From Tricholomella constricta (Eukaryota > Basidiomycota > Agaricomycetes > Agaricales > Lyophyllaceae), in contig JAACJP010000007.1 in assembly GCA_013368375.1 (NCBI GenBank), positions 930,001 through 994,000 on the forward strand: a DNA stretch of 64,000 nucleotides. The letters are read 5' to 3'. The translations under genes were made by a program, and so were the position numbers. Positions 10,880 through 22,864 of the stretch are shown here, piece after piece (the first letter of the stretch is position 1; every line of letters starts with the position of its first letter). Under the pieces are notes generated by a model. The model was not told where the DNA came from, ran no database searches, and saw only the letters and a list, made by a program, of their open reading frames with translations.

Positions 10880-13800
10880 CTAAGCGCCGCTCCTGCCTGC
10901 GGCCTTGATAGTTCCTGCATTGGCAAGAGACGGTAGCTGCTTTTCGGGTGATGGTAGCGTGGGTGAAGGCAAAAATCCAGCTGCGACGAGCCACGCCAAA
11001 TACAAGCCCATAAGTGGATCCGACACCGTCGTGGCCAGTTCCCCAGTATGTTGTTTCAACAATGTCGCCGTATTGGTGTCGTCGAGCTCCGGTGCTTTCG
11101 TGCTCGTAGGGAGATCGTCGAGCACGAAGTGGAGCAGGGGGAATAGGGCATTGTCCTGGACCTCCATAACGTGTCTCTCGAGCTTCCTCCGCCAAACGAC
11201 GTATTCGCAGGGCTCGGTGGCGAAGCCGTATTGCTTCAGCGATGATAGCATACGGTTGAAGGTGGGGAGAGGTCGTGCGGTTATGTGGCAGACGGACATG
11301 GGGGCCTCAGAAAGAGGCGACACGGCGGCTAGCGAAGTGCACAGCGCGACGTGATCCACGGGCACCATATTGATGGTATTGTTCATATCCGGTACGAGTC
11401 CTAGCTGGATGCACCCCTTGACCAGGCGCCAGATGAAATCATCCGTGTTGGTAACTGTACATCCAACGACATCAGAAAGACCAGAGAAAGAACGTAACAG
11501 CACACCCACCTGCGGTGCGAGAATCGCCGACAACATATCCGGGTCGCACGATATGTCCCCGAAGGCCTCTCTTACCAGCTTCAAAGAGCAGCTTTTCAGA
11601 AACCCATTTGGTCTGACCATAGCCTGTCTTCAAAGTCAACGCGGCGCCTTCCAGATCGTCACTCTCAGGGACACCAGAATACTGAGACGTATTTGTCAGT
11701 GATTCTGAAAGTTGGACGTAGTGGTCGGTGTCGATCGCGGATGTCGAAGAAACAAATACGAGACTCTTCGGCTTGCCTGTGGAAGCAAGGTTGATCGCCG
11801 CAAGTGTAGCGAGTACATTTGCTGCACGGAGCTTCTCGTATGGGTATACCCAATGCACCTAAGCGCAAGTCAATGACGGTTCGAAGATGAAAGATATATG
11901 ATTATATGATCCTCACCAATGCACCGTTGTGGAGCACGACGTCGGCTTCACCTGCTATCCGGTTCCAGCCAGCCTCTCCCAGCCCAAACAGATCCAGGCT
12001 AAGATCACCTGTGACGACCTCCAATCTCCCTGAGGTGACCCAATCGTCGTTCCACACCCCACGGTCTGTAGATCCCTCTTTCAAACGACCCAAAGCTTTC
12101 TCGACCGTCGAAGCCCGAATAAGGCAAATCACTTTCTGTACTCTATCATTTCTCGAGAGGAGATCGTACAGAACGAAGGCACCCAAGAAACCAGTCGCCC
12201 CAGTGAGGAAAACTGTGACCGGATGTTGATTGAAGTCTGCGGGGAGCGAGGGGTACGAGCTTTGAAGCTGGGAAAGCAGATTGACGTAATCCTGTCCGTA
12301 TTCCACAGGAGCAACAGCCTTTTTGACCTCCGGTGCGCCAGGAATAATGGGGGCGCCGTGCGTCTCCAAACCGAGATCGGCGTTACGAAGAGTATCGACC
12401 GCTCGAACGAGACCCCCGATCGTTGGCTCGTCGAATACCAATCCTAGAGGAGCGTTGATGACGAACACCTTGCGGATTTCGAAGATGAGACGCGTTGCCA
12501 GGATAGAGTGGCCACCGAGATCGAAGAAGCTTTCGTCCGCAGGAATGGGCTGGGGGGCACTGGGTAGTATTGTCGCCCAGATGCTGCGCATCGTCTCTTC
12601 TGTTGAGGTACCCTTGTCAACCGAAGGCGCCGTCGTTGCAGCACTCGCGGTATCAGGGAAAGGAAGGGCAGGCTTGTCGATCTTGCCGTTTGGGTTCAGT
12701 GGCATACGTCTCAAAGGAACGAACACTGGTGTAATATCTTCAATCTTTATACGAATTGGAAGAGACAGGGAGCTCACGTGTTGGGACGCTGTAGCTCGGG
12801 AGCTTCGTCTTCAAGTGTTCCCTGATATCCTTAATGAGACGCCTGTACTTGCGAATACCGCGGGCTAGACCCTTGTCCTCTTCGTCCTCCGCAATGTCGC
12901 TGGCATAAGCTTCCAGGCCAGGTGTTTCGAGCGGCACGATATAGCTGACGAGGATTTTCTCCTCGTCCTTGTCTCTTCGCACCAGCGTCACATTCTCCCG
13001 GACAAGCGGGTGTTGGCTCAAATGAGTGTCGATCTCTCCAAGTTCGATTCTGAACCCACGGATCTTGACTTGATCGTCCGCCCGCCCAGTGCACTCGACG
13101 ATACCATCAGGCAAGTATCTGCCAAGATCTCCAGAACGATACATGCGATCCCGGATGCCTTTCCAGTAACGTGCTTCTGGGCCAGCAAGGTCATCGATGG
13201 GGTGCATGATGGTGTCCCTCCTTGGAGCCCCGTTGGCAGAAAACCAATTGCTCACAAACTTCTCTGCAGTGGCGTCGGTATCCAGATATCCCTCTGCCAG
13301 ACCACCAGAGCGGACGTAGATCTCGCCGACCTCTCCAACAGCACAGGGGATGTTCCTGTCGTTCCTGTTGACAACTAGCAGCTGAACATCGACCATTCCT
13401 TCTCCCGCAGGCATAATGTCCTTCTGAGTGGCCAAGAAGGTGGAATCCTCCGATACGGGAGGGATGGCGAAGTACGAAACGGCACGCTGGGTCTCTGTAG
13501 TTCCGTACATGTTGATGATGCGGACATTGACGGCGAGGGACTGAAGGCGGAGGCAGTCACGCTTCGTAAGCACATCTCCGACAAAGAACGCGTTGCGGAG
13601 GGAGGGAATTTGACGTGTGGCTTGAGCTGAGAGTAGCTGACCCATGGCGGGCGTCAGATGTGTTACAGAAACTTCGCTCGCAGCCATCCAGTCAGCAAGA
13701 CGCCCGGGCGTACCAATGTCATCGGCGGTGGGGACGTGAAGCTGAGCACCAAAGAAAAGAGGCGTGAAGACTGGATGTATGGGTTAGCGCCCCATCAGTA

Positions 13801-15411
13801 AACTGGGGCAAGAGTACTCACTGTCACGCTGAATAGGATCGTGGGCTATACCGCTCAGCATTGTAAACTTGGAGTTCTCGTCGAGACCGAAACGCTCCCC
13901 CATCCATGGGAAGAAGTGAGTCAAGCTGAAATGACGACCCCTGACGCCCTTGGGAATACCTGTGCTTCCGCTAGTGAAGGAAAGCGTGCCAACACTGTCG
14001 GGCCCGATGGTCACATTGGGATCCGTTTCCCCGAGCTGCGCGTGGGACTTGAGAACATCAATACAGCAATCGTCCAGTCCCCCAGCGATGCCACCACCAG
14101 GCAGGATCTCTAAGGCGGGAACCTCGACCTTGATCTTCAATTCGGTAGATAGGAATTCGCGAACTGGAGGGCTAATAGCGCCAGTACCTTTGAGGATCAC
14201 CAGTGCACGTGGTTGTGCTACCCGAAGGTAAACGATCTGTCGGGAAGCAGGATAAGCGGGGTCTGCAGAAGTCAGTAGGAACTTCAGAGAAAGAGAAAAT
14301 TTAACAACCAACCGATGACTGAGAATGTAGCACCGGCTTTGAGAACAGCCATGACCGCGACAACAAGGTCAACGCTGCGGTGAGCATAAATCATGACAAC
14401 GTCCTCCCTTTGAACACCCTCCTTTATGAGATGGTGGGAGAGGATATTTGATGCGCGCAGAATCTCGCCGTACGTGAAGGTGTGGATTTTCTGAGGATCG
14501 GAAAGCGATGCAGCGGGAAGGCTCTGCACGACACAAGGCCTGTCCGGCCACTGACGTGCATTGCGGGAGAAAACGTCCGTGATTGCTCCCTTCCATCCAC
14601 ACCAGTTCAGGTCAGCAGTAGGATCAGGAAGCTTCGCCCTTTGAGCAGGGGTCAAGAGTGGGACGGCGCCCACAGCTGCAAGGGGATTCGAGGAGACCTT
14701 GCGAAGCAGAACGGACAGCTGGTCGATGATGGAAGAGATCCTGCTGGAGGTGAATAAGAGGGAGTTGTATAGGATCCGTAAGGAGATCTGTGGGGCCAAT
14801 GAGGAACGGGTCGTCGTCGCCGGTGGACGAGTAACAAAGATGGTGAGATCGGAGGTCAAGCCTGTCGATCGAATGAAGTTATCTTGTGGCTCGTCCGTTT
14901 CATCGAAGAAGCGAACGCGGAAAAGAGGTGCCTCCAGGCCTTCATCTTTACCCTTGCTGAGGGCCTTGGTCAGGACTTCGAACGGGATCGCATCCAGCTC
15001 TGCCTCCCTTTCTATCTGCTGCACACGTCTAACGACAGCCCAGAACGGATCGGTGGGGTCTACGGATAGGCGAATGACCAGTGGATCGCGCTCAGTGGCA
15101 GAGGATGAGCCGATAACCACGTCTGTATCGCCGGTATACCGATGAAGGAGAACGGTGAATGCTGCCAACAAGAGATGGAATGCAGATGGTCGTTTGGCGT
15201 TGATTTTTTCTTCCTCTTCGTCGCTGTCCTCATTTTCGTTATAGAGGACAAGCTTGAGCAGACTTAGAGACGTTTGCTCAGAGAGTTGAGCGAGATGAGC
15301 TGCCTCGATGACCTTACTCGCTCCAGACGGCCTGGGGTAATCGGTGGGCAGAGATATCGAAGGGAGATTTTGCAATCTGGCCAGAACTCTGGCGAGACGT
15401 TCGTCCGCCAT
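10880..15411 (-). CDS. LYS2: L-2-aminoadipate reductase (alpha-aminoadipate reductase)
   Basis: Six exons on the minus strand, in transcript order: 15411-14313, 14262-13822, 13770-12778, 12725-11917, 11858-11510, 11454-10880; 1421 aa, matching Lys2 length. The enzyme reduces alpha-aminoadipate to its semialdehyde in fungal lysine synthesis, through adenylation, thioester transfer and NADPH reduction; it needs a phosphopantetheinyl transferase (Lys5). Visible order: condensation-like N-terminus; adenylation domain with [20 protein letters not shown] and [19 protein letters not shown]; carrier domain with DLGGHS, whose Ser (about residue 916) takes phosphopantetheine; reductase domain with [10 protein letters not shown] (about 1018) and [11 protein letters not shown]. 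An in-frame ATG at 15453 would add 14 residues; I prefer 15411 because [14 protein letters not shown] fits the family start. The frame is intact throughout. Confidence 0.95.
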
Positions 15412-15617
15412 GCCTAGTATTGAGTGGGTTATTTGATTGTCCAAAAAAGTCATTTTATATTCCTTTCATATTTTTTGTATGACTCAAATCTCGATCATCG
15501 AAAATAGCCGATGTAATTCCTCCCGGCCCGCGTTTACTCCATGTGTTAGTTGTAGTCTCAGTCTGCAGAATGGATTGTATTTGTGCGTGATATAAGATCC
15601 ACCATGGCACCATTCAT

Positions 15618-18001
15618 TCAATCACGGACCATCTGGTGGGAATGATAGCCAGACCTTATAACCCGAGCAGCCTCATGCCGGTCATAATCGACACGATGCT
15701 TGAAGAATCGGCCACAACAAGCGTAGACGGGGTGGCGCCGGACATGCGATAGATGATATCTCAGATCCGCCAGCGAGCTGAGGGGTATTTCACAATATCC
15801 ACATGTGAGATTGCTGACCATGTTGGCGGTAAACCAGTGCCTTTGGCACAACACATCTAATGGGTATGGGGATTAAACTTCCACCGCACGATACTTCGCA
15901 AGTGGCGACGCACCAGGGTCATCCATCCAGTTCAGAACATCACGATGTGCCCGACGAACTCGTGGTTGATATTGAGGTATGTGCACGGGCTGCGCATTGT
16001 TCGCAGGGCGGTTTCTCTCCCGTTCGCGTTGCTCCAGTAACATATCCTCATCCCACACTTCACACCGAGGGTTGTTTTTACATATCCCGTCTTCTGTGGT
16101 CGGGGCTGTAAGGAGCACCACGTATCAGCCACAAGCGCGCAGATATGATGTCAAATCGACTGACATCCGCATTTAAAGCAGAAGTGAAATCCGCATCGGC
16201 AGATCATATGGTTACAACCAGAGACAAGCTCAACAATAACCTGATGTGGTGATCGGCTCAAAAAGAACAGAGAAGAAACTTGTAAAGCGTACCGAGCAAT
16301 TGGGGCAACGCCGCCATTGTTCAGCCTAACGATTGAGATATGAGAAATGAACGATGACATTGGTTTCATTCTCACCTTTGCCAGATCCAAAACAAGGCGA
16401 TCCTCAGGGGACCTCTCGTCCAGCGGAAGGGCCTATGCTCGTTTAGCCTTGCGCCACCAGAAGACGGGTATCCGTCTTGCTAACCTGATACTCTTCGCAA
16501 GTAAGACCTAGAGAGTATGTTAGGCATGAAGGCAAGACAATTGATACATTTTTCGCACCTGTATGCCAACGCGTACGGCAGGGAACGCACATGATCTCCT
16601 GGCAGGACGGACAGGCAGCCTCAGGATCCTCGTCATCCTCGTCGGCCTCCACGAGCGACGAGCACTTTGGATTGGGGCAGAAGAGACGAGGAATGGTATC
16701 TAAAAGTCTCTGGTGGTGCTGATGTGTGGTGAGATTCAGTTTCTAAGGCCGAAGAATAAGACAATACAAGCTCACCCAGTCAACCATACCTCCCTTCTCG
16801 AGTACCCTCTGCGCAATCTCATCTTCGATTCCACCAGGCCATTCACCCAAAGGGCACTCTGGACATCTAATTGGGAAGACAACTGCGCTCGACTTGCCTG
16901 CGCCCGTTCCGTCCGGATCCAGCTTGTTCTGGATATAGGAAGTCATGCAGGAGATGCAATACGCATGATCTTGGGGGCATGGCAGACGTAACCCGTAGGG
17001 AAGTTTATTTGACGAGTTGGCGGAGAGGGTCGCACTTATGGGCGAATAAGTCATGATGAACGATTCCATGCAAATCCCACAGGTGGGATAAGGGATCTCA
17101 TCGAGGTCGAGTGAGGAAGAAGTATCGTCCTCTTTCGATATGGCTTGGTATTTCTTGGATATCAGACAGACAAACATGGGAGGGTGAAGAAAATACGCAC
17201 TCGAAGATTCATCTGTATCTCGTATGCCTTCATGATCCCATTCGTGTTGAGGAGATGATAGTTGACGACCCTTCCCTTTGGCATGATTATCAGTCCCGGA
17301 CAAAGTAGAGTTTATCTCCGCGTCTTCTGTTTTGACTGCAGCCCTGAGAATATAAGACGATTACAAGGCCAAAAATAACCACGTACTGGGAGGGTTCATG
17401 GCAAATGCCGGAGGACCTTTCAAGTCTTCCACTGCGGCGCTGGGATCAAATGTGGCTTCCATATCTCCCAGTGTACTTGTTCGAAGTGTCAATATTTCCG
17501 AAAAGATACGTGCTTTTCATTACCTTTCAGCATCCTCCACCAAATCAATATCCTCGCCTTCGTCATCAATAGCCTGTAATCGTCGCGCAAACTCAGCGTC
17601 CAAACCGATCTTCCTGTCGTGTCATTTCAAAACATGCCATGCATCATTTCTTGAGCGAACTCTGACCTTTCATTCGTAGCCAGTCTTTGTGCATATTGTC
17701 GATCGACGGTGTCCATGGTGGAAGTCTCGTTCTGGATAGATTGTGCATACGCAGCATCGTTGGCAACTCGAGAATCAAATAGATACATCTGAAATGCAAG
17801 GTCGGCATCGCTGTCTGGCGTTGTCGCTGCTGAGTCCGGATTCGAGCGTTTAATGCGGCCTTGAGCTGATGTGGCTGTGACAAGTTTATCAGCCTGCAGC
17901 TTCTCGGCTGGCTTCATCGACTCCAGTGAACGAAGGTCATTTTCTAAGAGTTCCGCGATGAGTTGCTCGCTCAAAAGATCATGGGCCACAGCTGCAGTCA
18001 T
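15618..18001 (-). CDS. RBR (RING-IBR-RING2) E3 ubiquitin ligase with C-terminal C2H2-like finger
   Basis: Twelve exons on the minus strand: 18001-17667, 17613-17524, 17475-17387, 17335-17201, 17143-16776, 16718-16559, 16507-16485, 16432-16376, 16325-16293, 16240-16165, 16105-15914, 15856-15618; 598 aa, in frame at all eleven junctions. RING1 opens with CGICMESF near residue 237 and continues through HAYCISCM. The IBR runs through CPSCQEIMCVPCRTRWHTGL. RING2 has VSGCNHMICRCGFHFCFKCG, whose first Cys after the loop region would be the thioester cysteine by family rule. The last exon adds CGYCEIPLSSLADLRYHL followed by a Cys/His cluster. Such ligases take ubiquitin from an E2 onto RING2 before substrate. 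The N-terminal 230 residues are acidic and helical. A different start upstream, at 18130, is possible. Substrate unknown. Confidence 0.9.
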
Positions 18002-18534
18002 GGCTGTTGAATAGAAGGAATGTCGAGAAACAATCGATAGGGTTTTACCGTCCAAGTCGTTTAGGGGCATCATGTCAAACGGTGTAATTACGTAAGCATA
18101 CGCAAACAACACCGACGCGTGCTTTTGCACATCGTACTATGCGACTAACGCGCTGGGCTCTTGGCTGGGTTGGTCCTGAATCGAAATTATCGATCCTTTC
18201 TGCATATCTAGGTCTTCTGCTGGGCACTCAGCGCTGAGCTTTGATTTTTCGTGCATTATCGCCCCGGCTCCGGTGGAAACGCCACGTTTCTCTTTCGCTC
18301 AGCCTGACACGTCTGAATTTCCTACTTACGGGGCTTCAAATGGCACTCGTTCTCTTATCTGATCTTTCTCGTGTTCTAGAGAGCTCACGGAGTCAGCTTT
18401 CATCCGATGTTACTGCGTCCCGACGCGAAGCCGCGGAGAACGGGCCGTCTCTCCGTCACTGATTGATCTCAAATACCCAACAAATACCTTAAGTTGAAGA
18501 CTCATCTTCTTACGCGCTCTCTATACCTCACACG

Positions 18535-20125
18535 ATGTCGACCACTATGGATGCAGTCCTTTACCATGCGGTAGTAGCAACTCTCCTGCTACGGATCCCA
18601 ACCTTTACTGATGTGTTCTTCACGCTCAGGCCCACCAGCTCGAAATCGTCAAAAGGGAAGTACCTCAGATAGCGGAAGACGAAGTTCTCCTCAAAGGTCA
18701 TTGCGATCATGGTCATGACATCAAGTATTCATCTTCTGGACAATAGTAACATGTTGCGGTGTTTGCGGCAGCGATCACCACTTGGCGGAGGTCAGTAATT
18801 ACGGCCACTCTTGTCATGACAAAACATTGTATATGCTGACATCGAGATCTCGACATTAGGGAGAATTTATTGGAAAATTCCCCGTACTGACTCATTGCCT
18901 GAAACGTGAAGGACTAAGCTGATTTGATTTATGCTCTAAGCTTGTACCAGGGCACGAGATAGTAGGCACGGTCGCCGCTGTCGGAAAATCAGTCATTAGC
19001 GGAGTCGTTGTCGGCGATCGTTGTGTCGTCGATCCAGTCGTTCTCGTGCGTGAACGCGGTCACTCATCGTGCCCCACATCTCACACCATGGCAGTGTGAA
19101 AATTGTTTTTTCTGCAGGCGTGGGCAGCATGTGTTGTGCGAAAACTTCAACGGCCTGGGGGTTACGCTTGCAGGTGGCTTCGCTGAATATGTTGCAGTGT
19201 GAGTGAGCAATTCCACACTGTAGATTCTAAATTTGACGTCACGACAGGCAATCAAAGAAAGTGTACAAGATCGACAATTTGACGGACGAAGAGGCTACGC
19301 TCGTGGAGCCAGCTGCGTGTGCAATCCACGGGCTTGATAAGCTCAACGCCCCAGTCGGTGTCGAGGTTCTCGTCCTCGGAGCAGGACCAACCGGTGAACT
19401 AACATATCAATGCAGCCCACGCATTTTCTAAACAGTCGATGAACAGGTCTTATCCTAGCCCAACTCTTGAAACTCAACGGCGCGTCCAGAGTGGTCATCG
19501 CTGCCAATAAAAGCATCAAGACCCGGGTCGCTCAAGAACTGGATTGCGGTGATGAATATATCGAACTAGACCGAGTAAAGCCGGAGCCTCAGTGGGAGCA
19601 ATTGAAGAGCTCAAATCCTTATGGCTTCGATGTTGTCGTAAGCACCTCCCAAGGTCGAATAATTCCAACAGTCCTTGTAACCAGAGACTTTTAGATAGAG
19701 GCTACGGGATCGGAGAAAATGGCCAACGACGCAATCCATCTCGTTCGCAGAGGTGGTACATTGATGATCTATGGCGTATATGCAAATAGCGATCTAGTCC
19801 ATTGGGCACCGTCGAAAATATTCGGTGATGAGATACGGGTGAGTACTGCGTATCTATCAAGAAAAAGGCCCTTCACTGATTTTGCTTTGACAGATAATCG
19901 GGTCGTTTGCGCAAACGCATTGCTTCCCTCGCGCCGTGGAATATTTGAACAGTGGCAAAATTCGGGTCAAGGGCATGGTGAGGTCTTCGTTTTTCAAACC
20001 TGTTCTTGTTCTTTGAAATCTGATCTTTCTGGTAGGTCACGGATACTTTTGCCATCAAAGACTACCAGAAGGCTCTTGATAAGATGAATAGCAAGGAGGC
20101 GGTGAAGGTCGCAGTGAAGCCATGA
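18535..20125 (+). CDS. zinc-dependent medium-chain dehydrogenase, D-arabinitol dehydrogenase-like
   Basis: Eleven exons: 18535-18570, 18630-18696, 18747-18790, 18860-18883, 18941-19045, 19095-19198, 19248-19393, 19447-19637, 19695-19838, 19894-19977, 20036-20125; 344 aa. Catalytic zinc ligands appear in CGVCGSDHH and GHEIVG. The structural zinc lobe is complete in [15 protein letters not shown]. The Rossmann fold shows [11 protein letters not shown]. The stretch [18 protein letters not shown] with NPYGFDVVV closely resembles fungal D-arabinitol dehydrogenases, which interconvert arabinitol and ribulose or xylulose. Substrate choice in this family cannot be settled from sequence. Exons 3 and 4 are only 44 and 24 nt. 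The gene diverges from the RBR ligase gene across 533 bp and converges on the NOL10 gene. Confidence 0.9.
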
Positions 20126-20306
20126 AGCGAGTGTATTCAGGGAGCTACCATACTCTTACAATGTTGCATTAAGCGATGCAACATCCCAAATCATATCAGT
20201 ACGGTCACGACTGCCTCGATTTGTAGAACTCGCGTATGACCCAGCAACCCCAAAACACCCTGATGGTTTTGACAGGCCGACAGCCACAGTAAATGAGATA
20301 CCAGAA

Positions 20307-22864
20307 TTACCCGTCCATCTTACGGAAAACATTTTTACTGCCGCTACGCACACCCTTCCTCCTCTGCGTCCGGCCCTTCCTATCGCTCTCACTGACCTGC
20401 ATCGAATCATCCCCTCCTCTTTCCAAACCCGCACCAAACGACTCGACACCAGGCCGTTTTGACTTCGCCGACTTCGGCGGCCCACCGCCCGACACCAACA
20501 TATCATCAGCATCGGCAGGTCCAGTCGACGGCACCCAGCTCATCTCCATACCACCCTCGGCGATGAAGCGTACGTCAGACGATGACTGCTTCTCGCCACC
20601 TCTCGCCGAGCTCGTCATGCGTCGCTGGCCGAAGGTGGCATTTTTGTCTGTACCGCGGGTGCCCTCCATTTGCGGGCGCATGGGCACGAGGTTGACGTTA
20701 GGCGTACGGCCAGCCATGCGGTTTCGCTCGCGGGTGCGAGTGTACGCTTCCTGGGCACGGATGTTCTTCTGACCTGGACGGGCGCGGGGATCGAATTTGC
20801 TAAGCTCTGGAATAAACGAATATTAGCAACAGCACGGGACAGAAATGGAGAACACCCACCTCCAGCATCGCTGCTGTCGCTATCACTACCGTTCTCATCC
20901 TCATCCTCGCTGTCGCTTCCGCCCAGCCCATCTGACGAGAACTTGTCGCTCTCCTCGTCCTCGTCCTCGACGGCTGTTTTGGGCCTCGCGCCGCTACGCT
21001 TCTGGGCGGCTGCGGAAGGATTCAATAGGGCAAACTCCCTGGTGTTTTCATCAATCGCGAATTCTGCACTTTCGAAGACCTTTGCAAATCGAGGATCGTC
21101 GAGGATGCTTGGCCGCTCCTTCTCCTCTCCCTCTTCCTCCTCCTCCCCTGCAGCTTCAACCATCTCCACATCCGCTTCTCCCCTCTCCGCCTTCCGTTGC
21201 CTCCTCCTTTCTTCCCTCTTCCTCGCCTTCTCCTCCTCCCGGAGGATTTTCTCAGCCAACGCCTTGTTGACTTTAACGCCGACCTCTTTCTTCGCGCGAA
21301 TACGCGTTTCGGCCATTTTCTCCATCTTCTCCTGGACCATCTTTTCGCGATGCTCGGCGTAGGCGAAGGGGTTGGCAATGAGCCGGGCGGCATCGTATAG
21401 CTTGAGCGAGATGAAGTATCCGTGCATGTACGGTTTGAGCGTAGGCGTGCCCACGAGGTGGTCCAAACCAAGTCTAAATGACGGAGTTAGTTTATGTCGA
21501 CGATCAGGGGGTTATGCCAAGAGACGTACTTTTTGAGCTCAGTCCGTTCGACGAATTTGTAATCTTCGTATATGGAACGGGTCGTTTGGTCTTCCATTTC
21601 CTCTGTGATGTTTTCCAAGAAGCTTGCCCACCGAGGTGCGGGACCGAGTTGGGGAATGTAGTAGGTTGCCATCTGAATACCCTCATTAGCGGTCATGAGA
21701 AGCCCGCTACCTGGAACGTGGTGGAGGTCGTTTAGGTCATTCGCCGGTGTGATGGATGCAAAATTTGTGGAAGGCTTTGGGGAATATTAGTATTTAAAGA
21801 GATGGAGTCGAAGGAGAGAAACAAACAGTATTGCGGTCCCAGACTTTGATGACCTTCTTGTCAGCACTGATAACCATCCCGTCTCCAGCCATCCTGCTAC
21901 CTCCTTCAATCCAGGCCACGTTTTTCACTGGTAGTCCGTAACCTTGATCCTTGGTAGCAAAGGGCCTGGCTGAACGGATGTCGTACAGTAAAATGTGGCC
22001 TGTCGAAGTTCCAACAGCGTAGGACAGCCCATCCGCCCGAGAAGATATGGCAGTAATCGACAAGCCTGCATCAGAAGCAGCTGCATTTACCTGCATTAAC
22101 CTGCCCTTCGGTAGCCGTAATGTACCAACACTCGACCGCGAGCGAGGATCCCAGAATTGCACGGTTCCGTGAGCTTCAAGGCCAAATGCCAAAAGTTGAT
22201 GTGCTGGGTTAACGTCTATTACATTGACACCAGGTATATCGTCAGAGCCGTCTTCGCTCTTAAGGGAGAGCGGAGTCATAAAACGCCCTTGATCGAGGTT
22301 GAGCCGGTAGATTTCATTTCCAGAAGCGCAGAAATAGGTATCGCATGAGGGGAAGTGGTAGGCAAGTGAACGGCCAAAACGCGGTATTCGAGTGCGATAG
22401 TGGAAGCCACCCTGCGTGTGTAGTTCAATAGTCCGGTCATTTTGTAGATGTATTGACTTTGTCCAGTCATCGGATAATGTCTAGAGAACGCCTAGATTGT
22501 TAAAATGACCAAAAACTATGGCATCACCCCAAAACAACTCACGTACAACAAAGTCAACGTTTTCAGCGTCTGTATGTCTCTCGAACTTTTGTGACAGCTG
22601 ATCCAGATCCCACACTCGCATCTGCGGTTTATAGGTTCCAGTGGCGATTACATGGTGTCCATCCCGTGTAGTTTTTATTCGGTTGCTGGCCTCAGGAAAT
22701 TCAAAACCCTGGATCAGCTCAATAGTGCCTTCTACATGCTCTCGGATAGCGCGTTTCCCTTTGCCTTTGGCAGCAGCACGTTTGCGAGTTAACCAGTCCG
22801 GTAAGGACGATGAAGAGCCGGCAGTTGCTCCGTTGACGGTGTAGACTTTTACGTCGTTTACCAT
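20307..22864 (-). CDS. ENP2: nucleolar protein 10 (ribosome biogenesis factor Enp2)
   Basis: Five exons on the minus strand: 22864-22547, 22480-21827, 21774-21530, 21473-20860, 20806-20307; 776 aa. The N-terminal half is a WD40 propeller typical of NOL10/Enp2: TGTYKPQMRVWDLDQLSQKF, then WTKSIHLQNDR, GNEIYRLNLDQGRF, VNVIDVNPAHQLLAFG and GHILLYDIRSARPF. The following NOL10 region contains GLDHLVGTPTLKPYMHGYF. The C-terminal third is charged and coiled-coil-like (EKILREEEKARKREERRRQ), then acidic and basic tracts with nuclear localisation character. The protein works in the nucleolus in early 18S rRNA processing and 40S assembly. Introns are 52-66 nt. Intact. Confidence 0.93.

Noticed and set aside
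15412..15453. LYS2 start at 15453
   Set aside because: It is in frame and possible, but the downstream ATG at 15411 gives the family-like N-terminus; kept as an alternative.
15618..15854. Independent small C2H2 gene
   Set aside because: It has no ATG at its upstream end and splices in frame onto the RBR gene.
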